A stretch of DNA of 64,000 nt from Clostridiales bacterium. GTDB lineage: Bacteria > Bacillota > Clostridia > Saccharofermentanales > Saccharofermentanaceae. Where the stretch lies: NCBI GenBank assembly GCA_017615325.1, contig JAGAAI010000009.1:1-64000 (forward strand), in the 5' to 3' direction. Each line of letters starts with the position of its first letter. Within the stretch, counting starts at the first letter, position 1. The translations under genes and the position numbers were made by a program. The notes beneath the pieces are model-generated. The model saw only the letters and a program-made list of their open reading frames with translations. It was not told the DNA's origin and ran no database searches. Shown here one piece after another: positions 25,087 to 34,229 of the stretch.

Positions 25087-26364
25087 GTGATGCGGGGAAG
25101 ACAGTTCCGGTCACTAAGAAGGGATCCAAAAGTGAAGAAGAGCCAGGCTTCAGTTGATAAAGAGAAAGCTAAAGCGGAGGACAGGAAGTCCTCTGACAAG
25201 AATGCAAAGACGTCTGCGAAGATACTCGTTGTAACGGGTGTTATCGCAGGTTTTGTTATCCTTGCGACGGTAGCTGCTCTGATCCTTTATCTCAGGAATT
25301 CTTCGGATCCTGTTGAGACAACAGATGCTTCTTTATCTTCGACTACGACCACAAGTCCCACCGAACTGACTGCGGTTACAGTTGCCGATCAGGATGGGGG
25401 CCGTAAGAGAAATATGGATCCGGAACAACTTAAGGCTCTTGATGCCAAGGCTCCATATATCCTTGATAAGAAGAATCTGACTCTGGATATCGCCAAGAGT
25501 GAGAAGATGGGGCTTGATGCTCTGGACGGAGTATTAAGCTATATCGATGACTACGACAGCAACCCTGTTGTTACATACACAGGTGATGTTAACGATAAGG
25601 CTGTAGGAAGTTATCCTATTACCGTTAAGATCACGGACTGGGCGGGCAATGCCGTTTCACTGGATCTTACCGTCAAGGTCTGGGATTCAACGGGTTATAC
25701 CCCGCCTACGACTGAATCGACCAAGGAAGTCGAACCGAATTACTATCACTTCGATAAGTTCGTCAGTGATTACGGACCTCGGGGAACGATGGTCGGTATT
25801 GACGTGTCCAAGTGGCAGGGAGATATTGACTTCAATAAGGTCAAGGCTGCGGGATGTGAATTCGTGATAATGAGGTGCGGGGTCTACTATGAGAAGGAGT
25901 TTAAGCTCGACCCGACTTTCGAGAAGAATTATGCGAATGCAAAGGCGGCAGGACTTAAGGTCGGTATCTACTATGCTTCTACTGATGCTACTCCTGAAGA
26001 AGTCAAGGAGAATGCAAATAAACTGATCGATGCGCTGAACGGAGATAAGCTTGATTTTCCGCTCACGTTCGACTGGGAGAACTTCGGGCATATCCAGAGA
26101 TACAAGATGAGCCTGAATGAACTCTGCAATCTTTACGATGTTTTCGAGGAGGCCTGCAATGAGAGAGGTTATGAGACCATGCTCTATGCAAGCAAGTATT
26201 ACCTGACAGAGATCTGGAAGCCGGCCGATTCCGTTACGGTATGGCTTGCCCAGTACAGCAAGAAGGTTACATATACAGGTTCTTACTATATGTGGCAGGT
26301 GTCTGACTGCGGTAAGATCGACGGGATCTCAGGTCCCGTTGATATGGACATCCTAATGCCTTAA
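25087..26364 (+). CDS. Membrane-anchored GH25 muramidase (lysozyme)
   Basis: A cell-wall hydrolase cleaving the MurNAc-GlcNAc bond. The 425-residue protein has a basic cytoplasmic tail (1-43), one transmembrane helix (about 45-69), a Ser/Thr-rich stretch, an Ig/cadherin-like domain (about 118-205) and a GH25 barrel (about 235-425) with catalytic-site motifs GIDVSKWQG and FDWEN. GTG 25087 and ATG 25090 coincide with the predicted transcript start, giving a leaderless message. GTG at 25132, preceded by AGAAGGGA, is an alternative start that would shorten the tail by 15 residues. holA starts 10 bases after its stop. Confidence 0.88.
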   Translation: MMRGRQFRSLRRDPKVKKSQASVDKEKAKAEDRKSSDKNAKTSAKILVVTGVIAGFVILATVAALILYLRNSSDPVETTDASLSSTTTTSPTELTAVTVADQDGGRKRNMDPEQLKALDAKAPYILDKKNLTLDIAKSEKMGLDALDGVLSYIDDYDSNPVVTYTGDVNDKAVGSYPITVKITDWAGNAVSLDLTVKVWDSTGYTPPTTESTKEVEPNYYHFDKFVSDYGPRGTMVGIDVSKWQGDIDFNKVKAAGCEFVIMRCGVYYEKEFKLDPTFEKNYANAKAAGLKVGIYYASTDATPEEVKENANKLIDALNGDKLDFPLTFDWENFGHIQRYKMSLNELCNLYDVFEEACNERGYETMLYASKYYLTEIWKPADSVTVWLAQYSKKVTYTGSYYMWQVSDCGKIDGISGPVDMDILMP

Positions 26365-26374
26365 GGAGTGCGAT

Positions 26375-27421
26375 ATGGCATTGAAGACTGACAAGAAGAG
26401 AAGCAAAGCCGGGATCGGTTATCAGGAATTCTTTGATCTGATGGATAAGGATCCTGATAAGACAAGGCTCGTTCTCGTTCACGGGGATGAGAACTATCTT
26501 GCCGAGCAGATCATATCGAGGATGGAAGATTACTGGATCGCGCCCGGCGGCCGTGACATGGATATGAACGTTATCGATACGAGGTTCTCCGAGAAGTTTG
26601 ACATGGATAAGTTGATCGATGCCGCGATGTGCGTGCCCTGGATGTCCAAGGCAAGGCTTGTCGTGGTCAAGGGAGCCGATATCACTGCATATCAGGCGAC
26701 TGATAAGCAACTGGAGTTTTTAAAGGAACTGCCTTCAGGCTGTGCGGTTGTTTTCTGGGATCAGGATGCGAAGTTCAAGGCGTCTACTTCCGTATACAAA
26801 GCGATCGCGGCATCAGGTGTGGTCGTGGCAACCCCAATAGGCAACGAGAGAGAAGTTGCTGACTGGATCAGATCCAAGGTTCAAAACGACGGCTACCGGA
26901 CCGATGACAGGTGTGCCGTGTCGATTGCAGGAAGATGCCAGTATTCGCTCATGACCGTGTCACACGAACTTGAGAAACTCTATCTTTACTGTGATGCGAG
27001 GAATACCCACAATCTGACCTATGAGATGATAGAAGAATGCTGTCCGCCTGATTTTACGGCTGTCGTGTTCGATATCATGGATTCCTGCGGAACAGGCAGC
27101 GCCGACAAGGCTTTATCGACTTTATCGAGGCTTTTATCCGCAGGAGAGCCCGTTGCAAGGTTAAGATCTACTGTGGTCGGGTACCTCCGCAAACTGATAA
27201 TCGCCAAGGAACTCGGCAACGCAGAGGCTTTGGCGACTGAACTCGGAATGCATCCTTATCCAGCCGGCAAGATGGTAAGACAGGTTAATAACTTTACTAT
27301 GGATAAGCTCATCAAGCTCTATATCGACGGCGCAAATTACGATTCGGAGTTTAAGCACGGCAACATCGATGAGCGTATGGCGCTTGAACTGCTGATAATT
27401 GCTGCCTGCGGCGTAAGATAA
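26375..27421 (+). CDS. holA: DNA polymerase III delta subunit
   Basis: Clamp-loader subunit that opens the sliding clamp. The 348-residue protein shows the HolA fold: N-terminal domain with LVLVHGDENYLAEQII (about 31-47), middle domain (VVFWDQDAKF and on) and an all-helical C-terminal domain with VARLRSTVVGYLRKLIIAKEL. In many Bacillota holA sits next to comEC; here a block of surface-protein genes separates them. Shine-Dalgarno AAGGAG precedes ATG. Confidence 0.9.
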   Translation: MALKTDKKRSKAGIGYQEFFDLMDKDPDKTRLVLVHGDENYLAEQIISRMEDYWIAPGGRDMDMNVIDTRFSEKFDMDKLIDAAMCVPWMSKARLVVVKGADITAYQATDKQLEFLKELPSGCAVVFWDQDAKFKASTSVYKAIAASGVVVATPIGNEREVADWIRSKVQNDGYRTDDRCAVSIAGRCQYSLMTVSHELEKLYLYCDARNTHNLTYEMIEECCPPDFTAVVFDIMDSCGTGSADKALSTLSRLLSAGEPVARLRSTVVGYLRKLIIAKELGNAEALATELGMHPYPAGKMVRQVNNFTMDKLIKLYIDGANYDSEFKHGNIDERMALELLIIAACGVR

Positions 27422-27425
27422 CTAT

Positions 27426-27944
27426 ATGTACAGGATCCTCGTTTGTTCTGATATCCACAGATGCCTTAAGGACTTTGAGCTGACACTGGAGGCGGCTGCC
27501 AAAGAGGGCCCTATCGACAAGATCCTTATCGCAGGCGACCTGGAATTGCCGCCTGATAAAGTATCAGAGACGATCTATAACTGCAAAGCATTCTCCAAGA
27601 CCCCTGATATCTATATGGTCAAGGGGAACTGTGACGATTACAACTGCGGCCTTAAGGACGAACTCGTGATCGACGGGATCCCCGGGGGACACAAGATCTT
27701 TCTGGTTCACGGGCACAGGTACCAGGTCAAGTCTGATCTCATGATCCTTGCCATGATGGCTAAGACAAAAGGTTGTGATATAGCGGTTTTCGGGCATACA
27801 CACATTTATTGCGACAAGACCGCGATGGGTGTAAGGCTCTTAAATCCGGGGGCTGTCTTAGGCGGATATTACGGGATACCGGGCTTTGCTATCCTTACGA
27901 TAGATGGCGAAGGCCGTGTGGATTTCGTGCACATGGCATATTAA
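27426..27944 (+). CDS. YfcE/MJ0936-type metallophosphoesterase
   Basis: A 172-residue calcineurin-like phosphoesterase with the dimetal ligands visible in order: SDIH, GDLE, GNCD, HGHRY and GHTH. Members hydrolyse phosphodiester bonds; the natural substrate is unknown. It lies four bases after holA and is probably co-transcribed and translationally coupled. Confidence 0.88.
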   Translation: MYRILVCSDIHRCLKDFELTLEAAAKEGPIDKILIAGDLELPPDKVSETIYNCKAFSKTPDIYMVKGNCDDYNCGLKDELVIDGIPGGHKIFLVHGHRYQVKSDLMILAMMAKTKGCDIAVFGHTHIYCDKTAMGVRLLNPGAVLGGYYGIPGFAILTIDGEGRVDFVHMAY

Positions 27945-27953
27945 TTCGCCGAT

Positions 27954-27982
27954 TTGACCAATCCCTTATAATGAATTAAAAT
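27954..27982 (+). promoter_or_regulatory. Promoter of icd
   Basis: TTGACC (27954-27959), a 17-base spacer and TAAAAT (27977-27982). The transcript would start near 27990, just before a stem-loop. Confidence 0.65.
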
Positions 27983-27994
27983 TTATAAGTTACG

Positions 27995-28014
27995 GCGCCG
28001 GACGAATCCGGTGC
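27995..28014 (+). other. 5'-UTR stem-loop of icd
   Basis: GCGCCGGA and TCCGGTGC form an 8-bp stem (one G-T pair) closed by a CGAA loop, at the predicted 5' end of the icd message. There is no T run, so it is not a terminator; it could be an RNA-stabilising structure. Confidence 0.5.
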
Positions 28015-28045
28015 TGCCCCAATAACATACACCAGGGAGGCTATG

Positions 28046-29245
28046 ATGGCTGATAAGATCAAGATGACTACGCCTATCGTTGAGATGGACGGCGATGAGA
28101 TGACAAGGATCATATGGAAGCAGATCAAGGATATCTTAATACTGCCTTTTGTTGACCTTAAGACGGAATATTATGACCTGTCACTTACCAATCGTGAGAA
28201 GACACAGGATAAGGTTACTTTGGATTCGGCTCTTAGGACCAAGGAGCTGGGCGTTGCAGTAAAGTGCGCAACGATCACCCCCAATGCCCAGAGAATGGAA
28301 GAATATAACCTTACGAAGATGTGGAAGTCACCTAACGGCACGATCAGGGCCACACTGGACGGAACCGTGTTCAGATCGCCTATCCTGGTCGACGGTATCA
28401 AGCCCTTTGTATCCTGCTGGAAGAAGCCCATCACGATCGCCCGTCACGCATATGGTGACGTTTACCGCGATACGGAGTTTGCAGTCGAGGGCCCCTGCCG
28501 CGCTGAACTCACACTGAAGTTCCCGGACGGAAGGGAAGACAAGTCCACGATCTTCGAGTTCGAAGGCAACGGTATCGTCCAGGGTCTTTACAACACGGAT
28601 AAGTCCATCACGGCTTTCGCAAAGTCCTGCTTCAATTATGCGCTGGATACAAAGCAGTCCCTCTGGTTTGCAACAAAGGATACTATCTCCAAGACCTATG
28701 ACCACAGGTTCAAGGATATCTTCGCAGAAGTCTTTGAGAAAGAATATAAAGATAAGTTCGAGGCAGCTGGCATCGAGTATTTCTATACTCTGATCGATGA
28801 TGCCGTTGCAAGAGTCATGAGGAGCGAAGGCGGCTTCGTCTGGGCTCTGAAGAACTACGACGGCGACGTTATGAGCGATATGCTCGCATCTGCCTGCGGC
28901 TCTCTTGCCATGATGACATCCGTTCTCGTATCACCTGACGGCAAGTATGAGTATGAGGCTGCTCACGGCACGGTTACGCGCCACTACTATAGATACCTCA
29001 AGGGTGAGAAGACTTCAACTAACCCTGTAGCCACGCTTTTCGCTTGGACCGGTGCTCTGAGAAAGAGAGCTCAGCTCGACTCGCTCCCTGATCTTGAAGC
29101 ATTTGCCGACCGCCTCGAGAAAGCCACACTTGAGACGATACAATCGGGTATAATCACAGGAGACCTTAACAGCCTTCTAGATAAGGAAGACAAGAAGGTC
29201 GTAAATACGGAAGAATTCCTCATCGCCATCAGCGAGAGGATCTGA
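28046..29245 (+). CDS. icd: NADP-type isocitrate dehydrogenase (eukaryote-like class)
   Basis: Oxidative decarboxylation of isocitrate to 2-oxoglutarate. The 399-residue protein belongs to the homodimeric class shared with eukaryotes: TPIVEMDGDEMTRIIW at the start, ATITPNAQRMEEY, WKSPNGTIRATLDGTVFR (substrate Ser/Asn/Arg) and EAAHGTVTRHYYR (cofactor region). ATG 28046 is preferred over the adjacent ATG at 28043 because GGGAGG is then about five bases away. It stands apart from other TCA genes; 2-oxoglutarate supply for glutamate synthesis is the likely role in an anaerobe. Confidence 0.94.
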   Translation: MADKIKMTTPIVEMDGDEMTRIIWKQIKDILILPFVDLKTEYYDLSLTNREKTQDKVTLDSALRTKELGVAVKCATITPNAQRMEEYNLTKMWKSPNGTIRATLDGTVFRSPILVDGIKPFVSCWKKPITIARHAYGDVYRDTEFAVEGPCRAELTLKFPDGREDKSTIFEFEGNGIVQGLYNTDKSITAFAKSCFNYALDTKQSLWFATKDTISKTYDHRFKDIFAEVFEKEYKDKFEAAGIEYFYTLIDDAVARVMRSEGGFVWALKNYDGDVMSDMLASACGSLAMMTSVLVSPDGKYEYEAAHGTVTRHYYRYLKGEKTSTNPVATLFAWTGALRKRAQLDSLPDLEAFADRLEKATLETIQSGIITGDLNSLLDKEDKKVVNTEEFLIAISERI

Positions 29246-29266
29246 TAAATACAAAGGAGAAAGACA

Positions 29267-29791
29267 ATGAGTTATTACAAGACCTGGATCGACAGATCTG
29301 AGACAGTTACAAATAAGCAGATCTATGCCGATTACATCAAGAAATACTACACGATGGAGGAGAAGGCTTATAAGACCATCTTGGGAGCTTATCCTGATAA
29401 CGGCGAATATCTTGAGGGGACTGCCAAGGCTATGGCAGGCAAGCTCGGATTCAACGCCGAGACTATGGATATCTATGTAGGATTCCTTGACGGCATCAAG
29501 ACAAGTCTTAAGAATCAGGATGCTCTGGATCTCGAGAATCTTGATGACGATACGGAAGTAAAGCTCGATATAGATTACGAGAAACTCTTCTACAACATGC
29601 TCGACGCAAAGGCTGACTGGCTTTACAAGATGCCCGAGTGGAAGGCTATATTGGAAGAAGACAAGATGAGACAGATCACACGCGATTACCGCGATGCGAA
29701 CATGGCTCATTCCGACAAGGTAGGCCGTAACGAGCCCTGTCCTTGCGGATCCGGCAAGAAATACAAGAACTGCTGCGGTAAGAGAAACTGA
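29267..29791 (+). CDS. SEC-C zinc-motif protein
   Basis: A 174-residue protein. The first about 150 residues are helical and unrecognised. The last 22 form a SEC-C zinc-binding motif ([15 protein letters not shown]) almost identical to the tail of SecA at 44.9 kb. SEC-C motifs bind zinc and often mediate contact with SecB, ribosomes or nucleic acid. It lies 21 bases after icd and 25 before mreC, with AAGGAG before ATG. Function is unknown. Confidence 0.75.
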   Translation: MSYYKTWIDRSETVTNKQIYADYIKKYYTMEEKAYKTILGAYPDNGEYLEGTAKAMAGKLGFNAETMDIYVGFLDGIKTSLKNQDALDLENLDDDTEVKLDIDYEKLFYNMLDAKADWLYKMPEWKAILEEDKMRQITRDYRDANMAHSDKVGRNEPCPCGSGKKYKNCCGKRN

Positions 29792-29816
29792 TATTTCTTA
29801 AAGGGGCATAATCCTC

Positions 29817-30713
29817 GTGCGTAAACTTTTGACATCAAAATGGTTCATTATCCTGGTAACGGTCCTTATCCTGATCGTTATCATTGGTGTCGGCTTTATT
29901 CCCGGGAGCCCCATAAGGCAGATGGTTAAGCCTGTGTCGGGAATTGCAAGCCCGGTCCAGGCTTTTGTCAAGAATATAGGCGATATGGTGGGAGATGCAA
30001 GATCCGCTCTCTTCGACGGTATGGCAATAAGGAAGGAGAATGAGGATCTTAAGGAACAGATCGCCCAGCTCCAGTATGCGCTTACCCAGAGTGAAGAGGC
30101 TGCGATCAGATATGAAGAGCTTAAAGAAGCCCTGCATATCAAGGATACGTTCAGTTCCTACGATGTCTACGGTGCCGCTATCCTCTCAAGAGACGCCGAC
30201 GAGTGGTTCTCGGTCATCCGTGCGGATGCCGGAGCCCGTGACGGGGTCGATCTTGCCTCGGGCGACGCCTACGCGGTAGTTGACGTTGAGATGAGCCTTG
30301 TCGGAAGGGTCATCGAGACCGATGATTCCAATTCCAAGATCCTTACCCTGATGCACGAGAGCTTCCGCGTGTCCTGCAAGGTTAATGAGGTCAACGGCGC
30401 TTACGTAACTTGCAGCGGCGATGCAGGCCTCAAGAAGAAAGGCCTCTGTCTCCTTACCGATATCGATCCCGATGTTGTATTGGAAGCAGGTGATGTCATA
30501 GTTACATCAGGCGAGGGAGGACTCTTCCCGGAAGGAATCCCTGTCGGAACCGTTGAATCTGTAGATTACTCTGATCCTCTCAATATCACGGCCACACTGA
30601 AACCCTATACGGATGTATCCCAGCTTAAGGACGTGTTCATCATGATACCCATCCAGGCTGATGCAGCTGTCGATGACAGTACGGAGGCCACGTCTGAGGA
30701 GGCAGCCCAATGA
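29817..30713 (+). CDS. mreC: Rod-shape protein MreC
   Basis: Periplasmic-side scaffold of the elongasome. The 298-residue protein has a short cytoplasmic N-terminus, one transmembrane helix (about 9-30), a coiled coil (about 70-110, EDLKEQIAQLQYALTQSEEA) and two beta domains with the family lines GLVGRVIE-like (MSLVGRVIETDD) and VTSGEGGLFPEGIPVG. Start is GTG, with AAGGGG 12 bases upstream. It overlaps mreD by four bases (ATGA). No mreB is adjacent. Confidence 0.92.
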   Translation: MRKLLTSKWFIILVTVLILIVIIGVGFIPGSPIRQMVKPVSGIASPVQAFVKNIGDMVGDARSALFDGMAIRKENEDLKEQIAQLQYALTQSEEAAIRYEELKEALHIKDTFSSYDVYGAAILSRDADEWFSVIRADAGARDGVDLASGDAYAVVDVEMSLVGRVIETDDSNSKILTLMHESFRVSCKVNEVNGAYVTCSGDAGLKKKGLCLLTDIDPDVVLEAGDVIVTSGEGGLFPEGIPVGTVESVDYSDPLNITATLKPYTDVSQLKDVFIMIPIQADAAVDDSTEATSEEAAQ

Positions 30714-31327
30714 GGAGGTTCCCCTTAAGACAGCTGATCTTGTATACCGTTTACATACTCCTGGTATTCTGTCTTCAGGTATCTTATTCGACCGAGATGA
30801 GCTTCCTGGGCCAGATCCCGGACCTGATGTTCGTCTTTACTGTTCTTACTGCATATTTTTATGACTTCAGGGACGGAGCCATTGTAGGACTTGTCTTAGG
30901 ACTCCTCCGTGACTGCTTTTGCGCCCCATGCGTAACAGGTCTTGACGGGACCCTTGTCGTTACGGGCGGGATCGGAATGCTGGTCCTCTTCCTTGCGGCA
31001 GCTTTCGCAAGTTCGTTCTTTACAGGGAGGATGAAGCGTAACGTTCCCTTCTCTTTTGCAACAGTTGCTGTTGCTACCATTATCTACAAAGTTGCAGGGT
31101 ATCTTCTGTCCGTCCTTTGGTTTTCCCTGGTCCAGCACACGGTCACTGCGATGGACCTTGCTGATTTTGCTTTAGGCTCGCTCCTGCCTCAATTAGGGCT
31201 TAACCTCATTGCGGCAATCCCTCTGGTCTTCCTCCTAAAGTTCTTAGGACCTTATAAGAGGGGATCTGCAAAGGATAAGAATGAAGATAAGATCATATCT
31301 GGAGAAGGAAATTGGGTGACTTACTGA
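30710..31327 (+). CDS. mreD: Rod-shape protein MreD
   Basis: A 205-residue membrane protein of the elongasome with about five to six hydrophobic segments and the typical LGLLRDCFCAP-like loop (GLVLGLLRDC). Translationally coupled to mreC (ATGA overlap); it overlaps the start of the PBP2 gene. Confidence 0.88.
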   Translation: MRRFPLRQLILYTVYILLVFCLQVSYSTEMSFLGQIPDLMFVFTVLTAYFYDFRDGAIVGLVLGLLRDCFCAPCVTGLDGTLVVTGGIGMLVLFLAAAFASSFFTGRMKRNVPFSFATVAVATIIYKVAGYLLSVLWFSLVQHTVTAMDLADFALGSLLPQLGLNLIAAIPLVFLLKFLGPYKRGSAKDKNEDKIISGEGNWVTY

Positions 31328-33696
31328 ACAACAGGCGTGAAGGCGCTTTCGATAATGGCGGTAAAGAGCGCAGGAAAGATACCGGCGCCCTTTTTGCCAT
31401 ATGGTCGCATATCACGAACAGATATTTTGTCCTGTCCCTGATCTACTGCCTTTTCGGTGTTGCGATCCTCATAATGACCACGAGTCTCCAGTTCTCCGGT
31501 TATCAGAAGACGATCTCCGAAGGCTCGAAAGGTGTTTCCCGCCAGTTCAATACCCAGGCCCCCAGAGGCAATATTTTCGATTCGAACGGAGTCCTTCTGG
31601 CGTCAACTTCATCCTATAACACGGTCATGATCGCCAATGCCTATATGGTTGATCAGGACTTAAACGCTATGTGCCTCGAACTGTCACATCTTTTCGATGA
31701 GTACTATTGTTCGCCGGTATCTTCTTTGGACGATTACTTCATCTTCGATAAGGAACTGGACGATTTCACATTTGTAAAGGACGAGGAGGCGATAAGGCTC
31801 TGGCAGACTGATTCCAACCTCTTCGCGCTTGACGATTATTCCCACGGCATAATAGTCACGTTTACTGATAACTATGTAAAGCTCGACCCGACTCTCTTCT
31901 TCTTATATCTTCGCAACAAGTTCGGGATCGACAATTCCTATACGGAGGAAGAAGCCTACAGGATCGTCAAGATCAGATATCAGATCTTTCAGGATAACTG
32001 GTCCTACCAGAAAGGTACGCCGGTCGCGATAGCAGATAATGCTCCTGATGAGCTCATCAAGATCTTCAACGAACAGAATTACCACTACAAGGGGATCGTA
32101 ACCTGTGTTAACTACACCAGGACTTATTCTCCCTGGGCTCTCTATTGCTGTCATGTTTTGGGATATGTCGGTAAGATCACTGAGGAAGACTTTGCAACCT
32201 TGTCCACATTCGGCTATACGAGTGAAGATACGGTTGGAAGAGGCGGCGTCGAATCCCAGATGGAAAGATACCTGCATGGTTCAGGCGGTATCCAGACTTA
32301 CAATGTCTGGACGGACAAGGGGGAAGAAGGTCTGTTTGTATCATCTGATTACGGTGTGAAAGCAGTCCCGGGCGCGACCGTAAGTCTTACGATCGATTCA
32401 AAACTCCAGAAGGTCGGAACGGAAGCTCTTAAAGACTATATCAGCGAGGCTCAGGCTGCCGAATTGGCAAAAGCGGAAGAAGACAGAAAGAAGACGGCGT
32501 CTTCAGGCGCTTTCGTCATGATGGATGTCAAAAAGGGCGCGGTCCTTGCCATGGGCTCATATCCCAACTTCGACCCCAATGACTTTATCCTGGCCAATTA
32601 CGGGGACAAGCAGGCAGAAGAGCAGGTAAAATATTACCTTGCCCTAGGAGATTATAAGGAGATATCAGGTGAAGACATCCCTTTGTGGAACCGTGCTATC
32701 AAGTCTATTTATGCTCCGGGTTCCACATTCAAGCCGATCACGGCATTGGCGGGCCTTGAGGAAGGCAAGATAACACCTAACTCCAATACTTACTCCTGTG
32801 TCAGCCCTATCAAGATCGGCGGCTGGCCCTTCAAATGTCTTGAGATGCCGGATACGGGTCACGGCAGACTGGAACTGAACTCTGCCATGGCTACGTCATG
32901 CAATATCTATTTCATGCTCCTTGGCGTTGATACCGGTATCGATAACATCTCTGCCATGGCTTACAGGTTCGGTCTTGGCGTAAGGAGCGGGATCGATCTT
33001 CCCGGTGAGGCTAAGGGAATCATGTCCAGCCGTGAGACCAAGAGACAGCTTCATACATCTGAATACGACAAGACCTGGTTCCCGGCAGATACGGCTCAGG
33101 CTTCGATCGGCCAGTTCGACGACTGTTTTACGATCCTTCAGCTCTGCCGTTATACAGCCGGTGTGGCAACCAACAAGCTCGTAACCCCTTATGTTGTTGA
33201 CAGCGTAGTCGCATCCGACGGCCAGGTCCTCTACAAAGGACAGAAAGAACCCGTAGATCTCGGTATTGACGAAGAGAATCTCCAGGCTGTCCGCAGAGCT
33301 ATGAAATGTGTTGTTACCGGTACTTCAAGGTGGCCGAGTTCTGCTCAGAAACAGTTCAAGACTTTTCCGAAGGAGATCGGGATCGTCTGTAAGACGGGTA
33401 CTGCCGAGACCGGTTACGAGGAGATCCGCGGCGAGTATTCAAACGGACTTTTCATCTGTTATGCGCCCGAGAATGATCCTCAGGTAGCAGTCGCAACGGT
33501 TGTGGAGAGAGGCGAATGGGGTGCATATACTTCCATAATCGCCAAAAAACTCCTGGCAGCCTATTTCAATGAGGATTACGATACAAAGACTGAGGTCATC
33601 AAGAATAATCCGGTTGCAACGGACTTTGTCTCAAGCAATCTGGCTGATATGTCCCGTCCCGATACAGGATCCGATCAGGATGCTCCGGCGGATTGA
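31312..33696 (+). CDS. mrdA: Penicillin-binding protein 2 (class B transpeptidase)
   Basis: Cross-links peptidoglycan during elongation. The 794-residue protein has an N-terminal transmembrane helix (about 35-58), a dimerisation domain (PRGNIFDSNGVLLAST) and a transpeptidase domain with SxxK in PGSTFKPI (Ser near 470), SxN in TSCNIY (about 530) and KTGT (about 694). Start is TTG at 31312, with GGAGAAGG just upstream, overlapping the mreD end by 16 bases. Position after mreCD fits MrdA/PBP2. Confidence 0.93.
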   Translation: MGDLLNNRREGAFDNGGKERRKDTGALFAIWSHITNRYFVLSLIYCLFGVAILIMTTSLQFSGYQKTISEGSKGVSRQFNTQAPRGNIFDSNGVLLASTSSYNTVMIANAYMVDQDLNAMCLELSHLFDEYYCSPVSSLDDYFIFDKELDDFTFVKDEEAIRLWQTDSNLFALDDYSHGIIVTFTDNYVKLDPTLFFLYLRNKFGIDNSYTEEEAYRIVKIRYQIFQDNWSYQKGTPVAIADNAPDELIKIFNEQNYHYKGIVTCVNYTRTYSPWALYCCHVLGYVGKITEEDFATLSTFGYTSEDTVGRGGVESQMERYLHGSGGIQTYNVWTDKGEEGLFVSSDYGVKAVPGATVSLTIDSKLQKVGTEALKDYISEAQAAELAKAEEDRKKTASSGAFVMMDVKKGAVLAMGSYPNFDPNDFILANYGDKQAEEQVKYYLALGDYKEISGEDIPLWNRAIKSIYAPGSTFKPITALAGLEEGKITPNSNTYSCVSPIKIGGWPFKCLEMPDTGHGRLELNSAMATSCNIYFMLLGVDTGIDNISAMAYRFGLGVRSGIDLPGEAKGIMSSRETKRQLHTSEYDKTWFPADTAQASIGQFDDCFTILQLCRYTAGVATNKLVTPYVVDSVVASDGQVLYKGQKEPVDLGIDEENLQAVRRAMKCVVTGTSRWPSSAQKQFKTFPKEIGIVCKTGTAETGYEEIRGEYSNGLFICYAPENDPQVAVATVVERGEWGAYTSIIAKKLLAAYFNEDYDTKTEVIKNNPVATDFVSSNLADMSRPDTGSDQDAPAD

Positions 33697-33794
33697 TTTT
33701 GCAAATTATACAAAAAAGTGTGTAAAAATTACGGTCTTTATTGTACAATAAGTGTGGATTTGTCTAATTATGTCTTTTATACGGGAGATATCTG

Positions 33795-34223
33795 ATGAAG
33801 ATAGTACTAATGGCTGATAACCGCAAGATGGAGTTGCTGGTCAACTTCTGTATTGCTTACAGGTGTCAGCTTGAGAAGCATCAACTGATATCCATCTACA
33901 ACACGGCTAAGCTCCTGAATTCTGCAGCCGGGCTTGATGTGTCAGGCCTTTCTGTAGATTATTCGACCGGTTTTAAGCAGTTGGCATCAAGGGCTGAATT
34001 CAATGAGATCGACTGTGTCATCTATCTTCACGACGGTCATGACGGTCAGGATGCAGGTCAGAAGGACCTCCTTGATGCATGTGATATCCAGAATATCCCT
34101 TATGCGACCAATATCGCAAGTGCCGAGATCCTGATAGTCGGTATCGATCAGGGTTACCTTGATTACCGTACCTGGACAGATGATCCCGGAGCCGATCTCC
34201 CTCAAGAAGGAGACGAAGGCTGA
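33795..34223 (+). CDS. Methylglyoxal-synthase-like protein, catalytic residues apparently lost
   Basis: A 142-residue protein with the MGS fold: strand IVLMADN, middle LHDGHDG region, and the diagnostic NIPYATNIASAEILI near the end. Aligned by eye to E. coli MgsA, the AHD His is missing (reads AD), the GGDQQ motif with catalytic Asp71 is replaced (TGFKQ), and the Asp101 position is not Asp. The Asp in the FFWDP position is kept (YLHDG). It is therefore probably not a working methylglyoxal synthase. In Clostridia an mgsA gene often follows the rod/min cluster, matching its place here. A glyoxalase-II-like gene follows after six bases. Confidence 0.72.
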   Translation: MKIVLMADNRKMELLVNFCIAYRCQLEKHQLISIYNTAKLLNSAAGLDVSGLSVDYSTGFKQLASRAEFNEIDCVIYLHDGHDGQDAGQKDLLDACDIQNIPYATNIASAEILIVGIDQGYLDYRTWTDDPGADLPQEGDEG

Positions 34224-34229
34224 TAAACC

